Assembly (NCBI GenBank): GCA_963978545.1 | Contig: OZ021732.1 | Span: 31,526,123 to 31,590,122, forward strand | Direction: 5' to 3' | DNA from: Linyphia triangularis | Lineage: Eukaryota > Arthropoda > Arachnida > Araneae > Linyphiidae | DNA length: 64,000 nt | Part shown: piece by piece, positions 54,491 through 64,000 of the stretch | Position numbering within the stretch: position 1 is the first letter of the stretch | Layout: every line of letters begins with the position of its first letter | Position numbers and translations under genes: made by a program | The notes under the pieces: generated by a model | What the model saw: only the letters and a program-made list of their open reading frames with translations | What the model was told of the DNA's origin: nothing | Databases searched by the model: none

Positions 54491-55369
54491 TAGGTGCGCC
54501 ATTAGATTCCGATCGAAATGGATGAAACTTTTTGTGTGTTCTAACTGACCCATTGTGCAACCATTCTGTGCTACGTATAGAAATGGCGGCTTAAAAAAAT
54601 TAAGTAATCGCTCAAAAAATGTCTTAAAAGTGCATTTTTTTAATGTTATGGACATTTTTGATACCAGAGGGACGCGGCTAGATATTCAACAAAAATGACG
54701 AAATTTTATGTGTGTTCTAGTTGACCCATTAGGCAACTTTTCCGCTCTATTCCAAGACCGATTTCGAAAAAAAGTTTTTGCGGCCCACCCTAACGATCAA
54801 TAAGTGAATTTTAAGAGGTTAGAAAAATACAAGATACATTCATATTCTAAAACTCTCCACTTGGCAGTCACCCTAGATTCTTGACACTCTTTCAGGATCT
54901 TTTTGCAGGCCAGAATACTGCAAGTATTTTGAACTTTTAATTTTTGATCCCTACCGTGATGGGTAAGCGTACCTGTTTCCCCCAGCCCGATCTGGAGTAA
55001 GTCTGATTTGCGTGTAGTCATGTAACCTTATTGTAAATTTAAGAATTGTTTAAATATTGATTCAGCTGCTGCCATTCCTTTGTCTTTTATTTATTATAAT
55101 TTTGGGAATTTAGGACTATATATTAGATCTGGTGTTGTAGATACTTTTATCTACTATCAACTTGCAGGTTTTCGACCGCGAAAACAATAAGAATGTTGAT
55201 TTTAAATGCAAATATTAAATTAACTTTATTTATCTCAGCAGCCTTCACGACAGGACTGGGACATCACCGGGTATTCTTCAGCATGCACTATCGTTGGCTA
55301 TTAATCTTTCTGTTCAGAGATCAACAAGAGATTTTCCGAATAACTAAGGAGAAATGCAGCCTCAAGGAT

Positions 55370-55840
55370 TTGTACATTTTATGGTTCTTTTATATAGCAA
55401 ATATGGATAGAAGCTCCTCTTTATGCTGAAACTCTTGTAGATGACTTATAAAAAGACACAAAAATGTGAGATTATTGAATCTGAAATTGAAGGTAGAAAA
55501 GCTGTGGAAAATTAATTATGGTATTCCTTAGATGAAAGATTTGGCCCAATTTTCAGATAGTTCCAATAAAAGAAAAGCAACAATTACGCAAGTGTGAATA
55601 CCTCAAAGAATTCGTGAAATGTAAGTTGGGTGGTACAGTTAAAAGTGTTGAAATATGATGCCAGTCTTGGACATTTTGAGACAAAAAGATACGATAGAAT
55701 ATATTCATTATAGGGAAAAACACCAAGTAAAAGAATTTAAAGTAGTAAATGATACTGCTGAAATAGGTTTACAGGTATTATATGAATACATTGCTATGAA
55801 CATATGATGAGGATGATATGCAGTTTCTTTGAGAAGTTAT
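55370..55840 (+). pseudogene. Fragment of a second unnamed multicopy arthropod protein
   Basis: The plus strand gives, across several frames, WYSLDERFGPIF (about 55525), LRKCEYLKEFVKCKLGGTV (55590), and VKEFKVVNDTAEIGLQ (55730) with YEYIAMN. I recall VKEFKVVNDTAERG as a strong motif of a large unnamed family in insects and spiders that seems to travel with transposons. No start, stop or splice site is evident. The assignment rests on that one motif plus the order of weaker blocks. Confidence 0.4.
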
Positions 55841-58399
55841 TGAAGCTAAGTGTCTTGCAAGAAATATAGAAAATTCCTGTTTAATTGTTTATTATAAAAA
55901 GTTGCATACAAAGCGAAAATTTTAATTGTTTCATAAACTTTCTTAACGTGTTTAAGTAAATTGTTTTTATTTTAACTTCATAACAAACTCCTTTATAATT
56001 ATATAAAAATACTCAACATGTGAAAACTGACAGCTAATTAAGAAACTGCTTTTAGTTGGAGTAAGAAAAAAAAAAAAATTGCCAGATTATTAGTATGGGT
56101 AAATGTAAAAAAAAGATCTGGGGTGTTTGTTCTCTAGGAATTTTTTTTGCCATATGCTGTATAATCCGCTTCATAAAAATATTGTAGAAATAGACGATAC
56201 TCCACATGTATTGAAATAAAAATAAATGTCTATGTATGTTTATGCTGTAGACAGAAACTATATGGTTATCGTTGTAAAACTATTGATATGAGGATGACGC
56301 CACAGTCATTTCAGTTCTTACATAACTAACTGAAACAATCATTGTGATTGAAAATAGAATTTGAAAATGTTCTTTTAAATTTTTTTTTTAAAGATGTGTT
56401 GATATTGGTCATAAGCACGACGGGTGTGTTTTCATTCGATACAAACACATACTCTTATCAACGTTGCATCTGAGGTCCATAAAAGAATTAGTTTTGAAGT
56501 TATATGAAGTTGCATTTGCTTACCTGTAAAGTGATATTAGTAGAGACAATCATTATTTTACAAATATTTTCTTAAAAGCCTATATTATTAATGAGTTCTT
56601 AAGTTACAGTGTTTGTTGATGACATATGAAAACTCGTGCCGTTTGCTGATGAATGTGTCGAAAAATAGAGGTATTGATAATGTAGATTTACGTAATATAA
56701 GTTATTATACAATTTAAAATAATCTACTATAAAAAATTAAATTTTGGAATATGATGTTTCAAATAATTTAATATTTATTGCAAAACGAAATAATTACTTT
56801 GATTTGTTATATTCCAAGTCTTTAAAATATTACTTTTCCTGTGTCATTAAATAATAAATTTTAAGTCAAATTATCTAATTAAAATCTTTTAAAGTATACT
56901 CTTTGAACAGATATATATCAGTATTTATTTTATTTTATGCTATTTAATTATTCTAAGTAGTTGTAGGATTATTCATTTTTCTATCTAACAATTAATTTAG
57001 TGATATTTTTGTAAAGTTATTTGATATTTTAGTTATTATTTTGGATACTTTGTTTTCGGTTTTAAACAGTTGAATATAATCCTGTCGTTTCTTTATACTT
57101 AATTTAAAAAGAATTATTGTACAATATTAATAAGCATGTAATTAATAAATATTTGTAACTGGAATACGAATAGTATGATGCTTGAATTAGAATTTCAGAA
57201 GTAATTAGGTTAAAAAAATATTAATATAATTGAAATTTTTTTTTGTCTTCTTTTAAATGACTCTTTCAGTTTCATTAGCAATACTGAGCTAATATGTATT
57301 TATATGGATATCATGCTTAAGTATGAGGAGATTGCTTTTTGTGCGATTGCTTTCATTGAAATGAAATCTTGTAACGATAAATAGGATTTAAATCAAAGAA
57401 TAAAATTGGATTTCATAAAGTTGTGTAAAATTGCTTCAACAATTTATTACATGGCAGAATAGTTTCTCTGCTGCATAATTTATGACGTAAATTAAACACA
57501 AAGTCAAGATACTTTACCTTTTTTAGTGTTCATAAAAGATGGATGATTTTTCTTTTTTAAAAACAAATAAAAGTTGAAATAAAATACCTCATTATATTTA
57601 CACAATATGCATTAATATGTTTTTTTAATACTATTTGATATGTAATGCTTGTATTAAAGATATTTCAATACAGTAGTAAATATTTAATTAATTGTAGCTT
57701 TTGGAAAAACAATATTTAAATGTTGGTGTTTCCATACCATACATTTTCTCTTTCTAGAATTCAGTACCTTTTGTCAATAAAGAAGTTAGGTTCAACATTA
57801 ATCATCGAAAACTTAAACTTATTCAAAACATTTTAACTGGATTATAAAAAATATAGAATTTGGATTTAAAGGATTTGAATGTACTAACTTTTCCTAATTA
57901 TAAAATTTAAACTTTATCTTAGCTTCATATGAGAATATGAAATTTCCGATTCAAGATATTCAATCTCTTTATTCTTATTATTCTTACTTTTTATAATAAA
58001 AATAATATAAACTTGTAGATAAATAAATACAAACCTGTAAATGTTTGTAAAAATCACAAAAAGATTGTAACTGTGTAAAATCGGGGAAATCTTTATAAAT
58101 ATAGGCTTTGAAGGAAGTATATTAAGAAACAATTTGTAATATGGTTTTTGTTACATGATACAGTATATTACATAATTAAAAAAAAATAATAATAATAGTT
58201 TCACTTGAAAGCAATCTTAGAATTTTTCATCGTCAGAATAAACAAATCTAAATGATTAGCATATTTATATCTTGTACAAGGGATTTACTAAAACAACATG
58301 TAAAATCATATGGTCAGGTTTTAAGATATTACAGGTGATACAAATAGTACTTTTCAGTGAAAGTACACTAACCAAAGAAATATTTACTTCAAAAGTTGG
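55841..58399. other. No gene seen
   Basis: Very A+T-rich sequence of 2.5 kb without a recognisable frame, repeat or motif. The minus-strand frame at 57914-58132 is low-complexity. Confidence 0.55.
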
Positions 58400-58599
58400 C
58401 AATTTAAAATAAAAAAAATAAATTTTGGATTTTATTTTTGCCCTAGTGCGGAAAAGTTCGGTACTAGTGGGTAGGTTATGTGAGCAAAGTTTCGGGAAAA
58501 ACACAAAATATCTTCCATTTCCATTTCGTTCATGATTTTAAGCAGATTTTTAACATATAGTTAAAAATGTGTATTTTCATTGATTTTTAATCACTATCT

Positions 58600-58900
58600 T
58601 ATTTCTTTTTCCTGAAATAAAATTAAAAAAACCCCCCGAGAACTCATCACGGGGAGGCGGTTGCATTGCGAGTGCTACCCATGTCCACCCAACCAAATGA
58701 GCCAACAATATCGTTGACAGGATTATTGCTTCTGGGTGACCGAAATAGCCGTTTCTTTGGATAATGGAATCGACCACAGTCTTTAATTCGTTTTTAAAAT
58801 AGAACAAGACATTTATTGCCTTCCACAAATTTCGTGGGCCATCCGTGCAATATAGATTTTATTTGATTGTAAACCACATTGACGAGGTTGGCGCTATGTG
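58600..58900 (-). pseudogene. Inverted 3' transposase remnant at the left end of element B
   Basis: The minus strand from 58900 reads the end of the VYAPMWF block, then MWKAINVLFYFKNELKTVVD, IIQRNGYFGHPEAIILS, and after a deletion joins 3' non-coding sequence. That non-coding part (ACTCGCAATGCAACCGCCT, GAGTTCTCGG, ATTTTATTTCAGGAAAAAG) is matched on the plus strand at 60110-60200, confirming the inverted duplication. The segment corresponding to about 59650-60090 of the right-hand copy is missing. Confidence 0.65.
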
Positions 58901-58949
58901 CCCAATGCACACTTAGCACAATCCTCATCAGCAGCTTTGAGCATCTCTC

Positions 58950-60000
58950 AAATGATGTTTGAATTTATGAAGAAGAAGAAGAATATTGACATGGAAATAA
59001 GGGGCGATGGAACAGTCTTTAATACCAGCTGTAAAACTGACGTAATTCGCCGTTTTTAGAAAGCCATTGGCAAACCCTTACACTGGTTTATCTGCGAGTT
59101 ACACCCACACGAGTTGCCACTCTGACATTTAGAGCAGCATTTGGGTGCTGGATTAAGTGGTTCTAATGTATTTTCGGGTCCAATTGGGAAAGCATTGGCA
59201 AATTGTAAAAACTTCCCCATTGTGAGATTTGTTGTCATTTCGAAAGAATATCCTGAAATCGACAGAAAGGATCTAAGTACAGACCAGCGATACCTTTGGA
59301 ATATTTGTCAAACTGTCAAAAATGGAAACTGCTCATCAGGTTTGTTACAAAGACAATCTGGGAAAATGTCTTATGCACGTTGGTTAACAACCGCAAATCG
59401 CATTTTGCGCTTATACATAAGCTCTTCAGAGATTTTGAGCCAACATCCAACTCTAGAAAAGTTTGTAATGAGAGTGTATGCACCAATGTGGTTTACAATC
59501 AAATTAAATCCATATTGCACGGATGGTCCACGAAATTTGTGGAAGGCAATAAACGTCTCACGCTACCTTAAATACGAATGAAAAAATGTGGTCGATTTCA
59601 TTATCCAGAGAAACGACTATTCTGGTCACCCAGAAGCAGTAATTCTGTCAATGATCACAGACGACAGACAGCCTATTCGAGAACTTGGACTACGTAGGAT
59701 TTTACGAGCAAGAACGTAAAAAAGGAAAGAATACCAATATTACAACATTCCGTCGCTCAACTTCGAGGCAAATTCATGTATAGAGATAATTGATTGACAG
59801 AAATGTAAATATTGACGGAACTCACTTAACAAAAGATGTTTTGGGAAATTTGATTTTCAGTGGAGAGTCTGTAGCTCAACACCTGGAAAGCCTAAAATTT
59901 CCCTACCACACACAAAGTGTTGAACGTTTCGTGAAAATTGTAATAGATATTTCTGTGGATGTGTGTGAAGAAATATGCGTAACGAAGCGAAAATAAGCAG
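58950..60000 (+). pseudogene. Unclassified transposase-like gene of element B, best-preserved copy
   Basis: Blocks in order are MEIRGDGTVFNT (about 58995), GKPLHWFICELHPHELPL (59070), VFSGPIGKALANC (59170), STDQRYLWNIC (59275), YARWLTTANRILRLY (59375), RVYAPMWFTIKLNP (59470), IIQRNDYSGHPEAVILSM (59605), IRELGLRRIL (59675), NFEANSCIEIID (59760) and FPYHTQSVERFVK (59900). The stretch 59141-59580 is open for 146 codons; stops or frameshifts break the rest. GDGT could contain an RNase-H-fold aspartate, and VER resembles the late catalytic ER of some DDE enzymes, but this is inference. I know the pattern from many unnamed arthropod proteins, not from a named superfamily. Confidence 0.6.
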
Positions 60001-60412
60001 TTACAACCCGAACCGAGTTGAGAAAAGCTATATCATCATTTGAAACCAAATGCGAGTACTGAGTAAAACCGGTAAAACTGCAAAAACTGTAGTGCCCATA
60101 AGGTGAGGTGGATGGGAGGGCACGAGTGGAACTCATAATGCAACCACCTTCTCTCGGTGAGTTCCGTTTCTATTATGAATTTTATTTCAGAAAAAAGCGA
60201 AGAGCTGCATAGAAAACAATGGAAATATACATCTTTTTACTATATGGGAAAATTTGCTAAAAATAACGGACGAAAGGGAAACAAAAGATATTTTTGGTAC
60301 CCAATATTTCTAATATTTTCAATAACAATATACCCAATATTTGATATTTCTAGCACACAACAGTTCTGTTAGGGCAAAAACAAAATCGACTTTTTTTTTT
60401 CGCTCCGCCCTT

Positions 60413-61513
60413 GTGTTAGTGTTAGTAAAAATAATTCTCTAGATAATTCTAAGAGAATATTTAGAGAAAAATAATTCTAAGAGAATATTTTCATAGACAT
60501 GCTACCTGAATAGCTAAAGGGTATTAATTATTTTTATTTTTGTATAAACGAATTCTACTTTTTACACAAAGATGAAAATTTAAACTAAAAAGTGTTAAAA
60601 ATAAAAAGTAATTTGTATACTTCACATTCTCATAAACAATACAGAACACTGTGTTAGTGTTAACACAATTTTGTTATAATGCAGTACATTTACGACAAGC
60701 ATGTAAGTATGCTTACAGACATGCCACAGAATTGGGCAGAAGACATATCATATATTCTAGTGTAAATAACCTAACAAAATTTTTACTTTTTACTCCAAGA
60801 ACTATTTACCCATACTAAAAAGTGAAAAAAAAAAAAAGGAAAATACCCATATTTTCAGATAAAGTATTCAACCCATAATACAAGAAAACATCTTCACCGA
60901 CAGAATCCATTTTTTATGAATTCATTCATCTCGCGGTCTTTTTGTTTACTTGCAATTGGCCAAGGATTCCAAGAATAAGACGCCATCTTGACAACCCCAA
61001 GAGGAGTCTCTACCTAGTTTTCTTTTCCACATATATCCGCCAGTCGAAAGAATCGAAATATTTCTTCACTTGTCAATTGGCTAGTGTCACATCCCGTTTA
61101 CTTAACAATGCTATTTCAATGGAGAGAATGAAATTTCGTGAAGATTCCTCTTTGTACTTCCAACGTCAAGTTTTCCCTGAGATCTATTCTTTTAAAGGAG
61201 TTTTTACGCAAGGGATTCGTCGGATATGTGTCTCTGATATCGGAGGTGTGGCGGAAATTAGATTCTCGACGCATTTCCAGCAGGTTGGAAAATTTTCATG
61301 TCAAAACTTTGAAAGGTGTAGGTGAATAGAAGGAAAACAGGACTTTTGTTTTTTTCTATGTGCTTTATCTTTGAGAATTGCATTTACTTTTGGATAAATA
61401 TTAGATCAAAATGGAATTTTTAAATTTTGTTTTTGTAATTTGAATTAGGAACCATAATTTTGTTTTGAAAATTGCTTTATTATTATGTCTTTATAAGCTA
61501 CATATTAGATTTA
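60413..61513. other. No gene recognised
   Basis: A duplicated AATAATTCTAAGAGAATATTT lies at 60430-60490. The pocket 60880-61330 is less A+T-rich and has overlapping plus-strand frames of 127 and 63 codons, without recognisable motifs. It could be an old exon or an unknown repeat. Confidence 0.45.
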
Positions 61514-61965
61514 CATGGTGTTCTAAAATGACTGACACGTTTGTTTGAAAGATGAATAGAAAACAACAACAGAATACTGGGGTTTTTCCCCATTGCTTTA
61601 AGAAATAGTTACATAGTACACCAATAGACGAGGCTGTAGAATACCCCCCCCCCCCAAAAAAAAAACTAGTCTGATCATGTTGCTAAAACTACAAAACCAT
61701 GTTTCGATTACGTCATGTTGTTGCTGAAAAAGGTGGTTATTTAAAAAATATCGCGTTATAGTTTTTGCAAAATTTTTAGAGCTTGTTTAGTTTGTCATTT
61801 AACAGCCCAATCTGTTTACTAACTTTGTAACTATTTTAACAAATGATGGGATACATTTCCTTATTTTTCCAAATAGAATACTTGCATACAGCAATGTATA
61901 TCTTTCTTCTTTGCTTTTTATTAAATTTTCTTTTTAAACACGTCAGTCAATTTTGGGACACCCTG
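61514..61965. mobile_element. Mariner-type MITE, 452 bp
   Basis: TA flanks both ends (61512-61513 and 61966-61967). The ends are CATGGTGTTCTAAAATGACT on the left and CAGGGTGTCCCAAAATTGAC on the right (reverse complement), followed by CTGAC(A/G)(C/T)GTTT in both. CAGGGTGTCCCAAAA termini with TA duplications are common in mariner-type elements and their non-autonomous derivatives. The interior has a run of C and A at 61646-61665 and no coding sequence. Confidence 0.7.
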
Positions 61966-61967
61966 TA

Positions 61968-64000
61968 TAATAAGTATAATACAATTATAATGCAGTGTAA
62001 ATGCTTTACAGTATTTTAAGGATGGATACAAAGTGATTGGGAGATGGATTCCTAATCGAGTTAATTTGCATGGAATAAATAACTATGTAAATTAAGCATG
62101 TTTTTTACGACATAATTTATCGTAAATCAGGAGATATAAGGTAGTGGGACACAAATCAGTTGGAGAAAACGAATGATTTATTATTCGTATCTATACAGCG
62201 TAATACAGAGGCCATGGTTTGGAACTGTAAACATCAGTTAATACATGTGTCCCTGTTTAGAAATTGTATCACAAAATTGATTCGTCTAAATATTAAGTAT
62301 TCTTGTAAATCTGCATTTCGATATTTATTGAGAAAACACTCTTATAGCTTTTGTGTAAAAATTTTTACCTTCCATTGAATCGAAATTCTTTTTAACTTTT
62401 AACGTAAAAATATCGGCTACAAGTCACTTTTTTCTATGTGCATGTAGAATATTAAGAAAGTAAATTTATGTTTACTATTTTAAGTTTCATAAAAATTGTA
62501 ATTATTAGTTACCTAAAACTTAATAACTAAGTATGATGGCTGTTTGAAAGGGAATTTTAAATTTAGAATTAATAAATGTTTGCTTGGGAATAAAGAAGTA
62601 ATTTTTATGTTTGCTATTGTGCTCTTATGAAGATTTAAAATCAATTTTTCTATAAAACTTAAATATTTTTTAAATTAATAGCTCTTTCATTCAAGATAAT
62701 TGCGTTTTTCATAAAAAATAATCAGTTCAAATGAATATCAAATGAATACTACCAAAATTGGGATAAATTTAATGGAATATGAATCCTAATAAGTCACTTT
62801 ATTTGATGCTCTTCATGGTAAAATTTATTTGAAATCTCAAAAGTAATATCGTGTGAGATTATTTGCAGAATTGGGAAAAGGACGACAAAAGGATGCCAAT
62901 ATATGAAAAATATATTAAAATAATTTTTTGTATGTTGCGTTGAGTAAACAATTTATTAATGTAAAAACTATTTTTAAATCTCGTTGTTAATGATATTTTG
63001 TAACACTCCTTTTAATGCGAGGTACGGTAGTATATTTTACCCACCATCTGCAAATTAAAAAATATTGTGCATTGAATTATAACAATACATAAGTATCTAT
63101 TTAAGAAATGTGATTAATTTGAAAATAGAACTTGATGAAATTTTCTGAATATTTAAGTGTATATATTAAATATATGAGTACAAAATGTATTTCAATAATG
63201 AATGGGATGAAACAAAATAGTTAAATTATTATTTGTCACTAGGTTGATTTGATTTTTACATTACGAACAATTGCAACCATTATTTTTTGCACAAATTTCT
63301 CTTCTGGTGCTTTAATATGTGAATTTGAATATTATTGAACGCTGCTTATAATTAAACTTATTTTTTTTTGCGGATAAATACTTAAAACATAATTTATGAA
63401 CAACATTACTCAAAGTAACAGAATTTCAAAAACTATTTTTACATTTAATTTTAAAAGCTGTGACGAATTTAACTACTTAACATCCTTATCTCGTAATCAT
63501 TTTTGCGTATTTGTCCAATCGGTAAACTGTGTTATTATATTTAAATTATTGCCACAATTGTATATTACTTTTTAAAAAACCATGTTGTTGTGTTTTTGCA
63601 ATAAGTAAAATTTTTACTTTTAAACACTAAATAGTTACACAGTGCAATAATTACACATAATAATTTCAATTAAAATAGTTTTGGCTGATTAACTCATGTA
63701 CTCAGTGGTCATGTAGCAGAGTATATACATGATACTATTCCTATTAATTTTGATTTTAATATTTTATTCTACTAGTTGAAATTTAAGTCTACCCAAGTAT
63801 TCATCGTTACACATTTACACGACATACCTGTAGATATTTCTATAATATGAAAGGAAAGATGTTGAAAGGAGACTAAAAGAACTTTTGAAGATTTACATCA
63901 GCAGAAATGTACAAAATATTCAAGTCTTACTTGTCCCATTCCACAAATATTCAGCCATTTCTTTCTTTGAACGTGCTTTATCAAAAGATTCAGTTCCTTT
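61968..64000. other. No gene seen
   Basis: A+T-rich sequence to the window end, without a recognisable frame, repeat or motif. Confidence 0.55.

Larger units (their letters stand above)
52375..54792. mobile_element. Element A: TAGGGTGG-family transposon with tail-to-tail remnants
   Basis: The outer ends are TAGGGTGGGCCG on both sides, the right one as reverse complement. Inside each end the sequence GCGGAAAAGTTGCCTAATGG and then AATATCTAGCCGC follow. The element is flanked by CGACTAATA on the left and CGATCAATA on the right, a probable 9 bp target duplication with two differences. Transposase fragments lie in opposite orientation on either side of a centre near 54006, both running outward, so both ends are 3' ends of the same gene type. 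It is non-autonomous. Confidence 0.7.
52003..55030 (-). repeat. Dispersed repeat D, copy 2, split by element A
   Basis: The minus strand from 55030 to 54795 matches 14392-14630. From 52370 to 52003 it matches 14640-14995. Element A (52375-54792) lies exactly in the gap, so the two parts are one old repeat copy interrupted by a later transposon. Copy 1 serves as a paralogous empty site. A run of 13 C lies at 52063-52075. Confidence 0.65.
58400..60412. mobile_element. Element B: related transposon, tail-to-tail palindrome
   Basis: Near the left end GATTTTATTTTTGCCCTA (58428-58445) matches the inverted GATTTTGTTTTTGCCCTA at 60387-60370. The right end runs outward as AAAAAAAGTCGATTTTG next to AAGGGCGGAGCG, comparable to TAGGGTGGGCCG of element A. 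AGTGCGGAAAAGTT at 58445 is the same subterminal motif as in A. The left 500 bp are an inverted copy of the 3' end of the gene in the right 1.4 kb. The left terminus is too degraded to place exactly. Confidence 0.6.

Noticed and set aside
60942..61325. 127-codon frame as a host gene
   Set aside because: It overlaps a second frame with equal codon appearance, has no motif, and no promoter or splice evidence. Kept only as an unexplained less A+T-rich pocket.

Overview
This is an A+T-rich, gene-poor stretch of eukaryotic nuclear DNA. No complete host gene can be supported anywhere in the 64 kb. Almost all recognisable content is transposable elements at different stages of decay, plus microsatellites and one satellite-like tandem array. 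The mix points to an arthropod, and I lean to an arachnid with low confidence: Tc1/mariner elements, a tRNA-derived SINE with an AACC-type tail, a gypsy-type LTR element, an APE-type LINE, and multicopy unnamed protein families that I associate with insect and spider genomes. That lean rests on recall, not on a search.

Left part (1-15,000). A Tc1-like element with IR/DR ends (1308-7909) is built as a head-to-head palindrome. A SINE inserted into it (7019-7202), and then a 4.79 kb LTR retrotransposon (2225-7010) inserted into one of the SINE's target duplications. The two 648 bp LTRs look identical, so that event is young, but the element keeps only its integrase and lacks gag, protease and RT. 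An element with about 370 bp inverted repeats follows (C, 8002-10506). Next is a decayed LINE on the minus strand (11750-13735), split by a second SINE and by a probable solo LTR. A dispersed repeat (D1) lies at 14392-14995.

Middle (15,000-51,800). There is one nearly intact Tc1-like transposon (21111-22337) with good inverted repeats and a single in-frame stop, a roughly 240 bp tandem array (22955-23990), and a third SINE (30954-31126). A pseudogene of an unnamed multicopy arthropod protein follows (35070-36385), then a TTAA-flanked inverted-repeat element (36925-37650), very long AT and AC microsatellites (43.7-45.0 kb), and a foldback repeat (45675-46225). The rest is featureless A+T-rich DNA.

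Right part (51,800-64,000). A second copy of the dispersed repeat (D2) is split by element A (52375-54792). Another unnamed-family pseudogene is at 55370-55840, element B is at 58400-60412, and a 452 bp mariner-type MITE is at 61514-61965.

Elements A, B and C share terminal sequence beginning near TAGGGTGG or a degenerate form of it. They also share remnants of one unclassified transposase family, recognisable by motifs such as RWLTTANR, VYAPMWF and QAVER. A and B carry the 3' half of this gene in opposite orientations, as tail-to-tail palindromes. This family, and the recurrent palindromic rearrangement of transposons here, is the most interesting content of the window.
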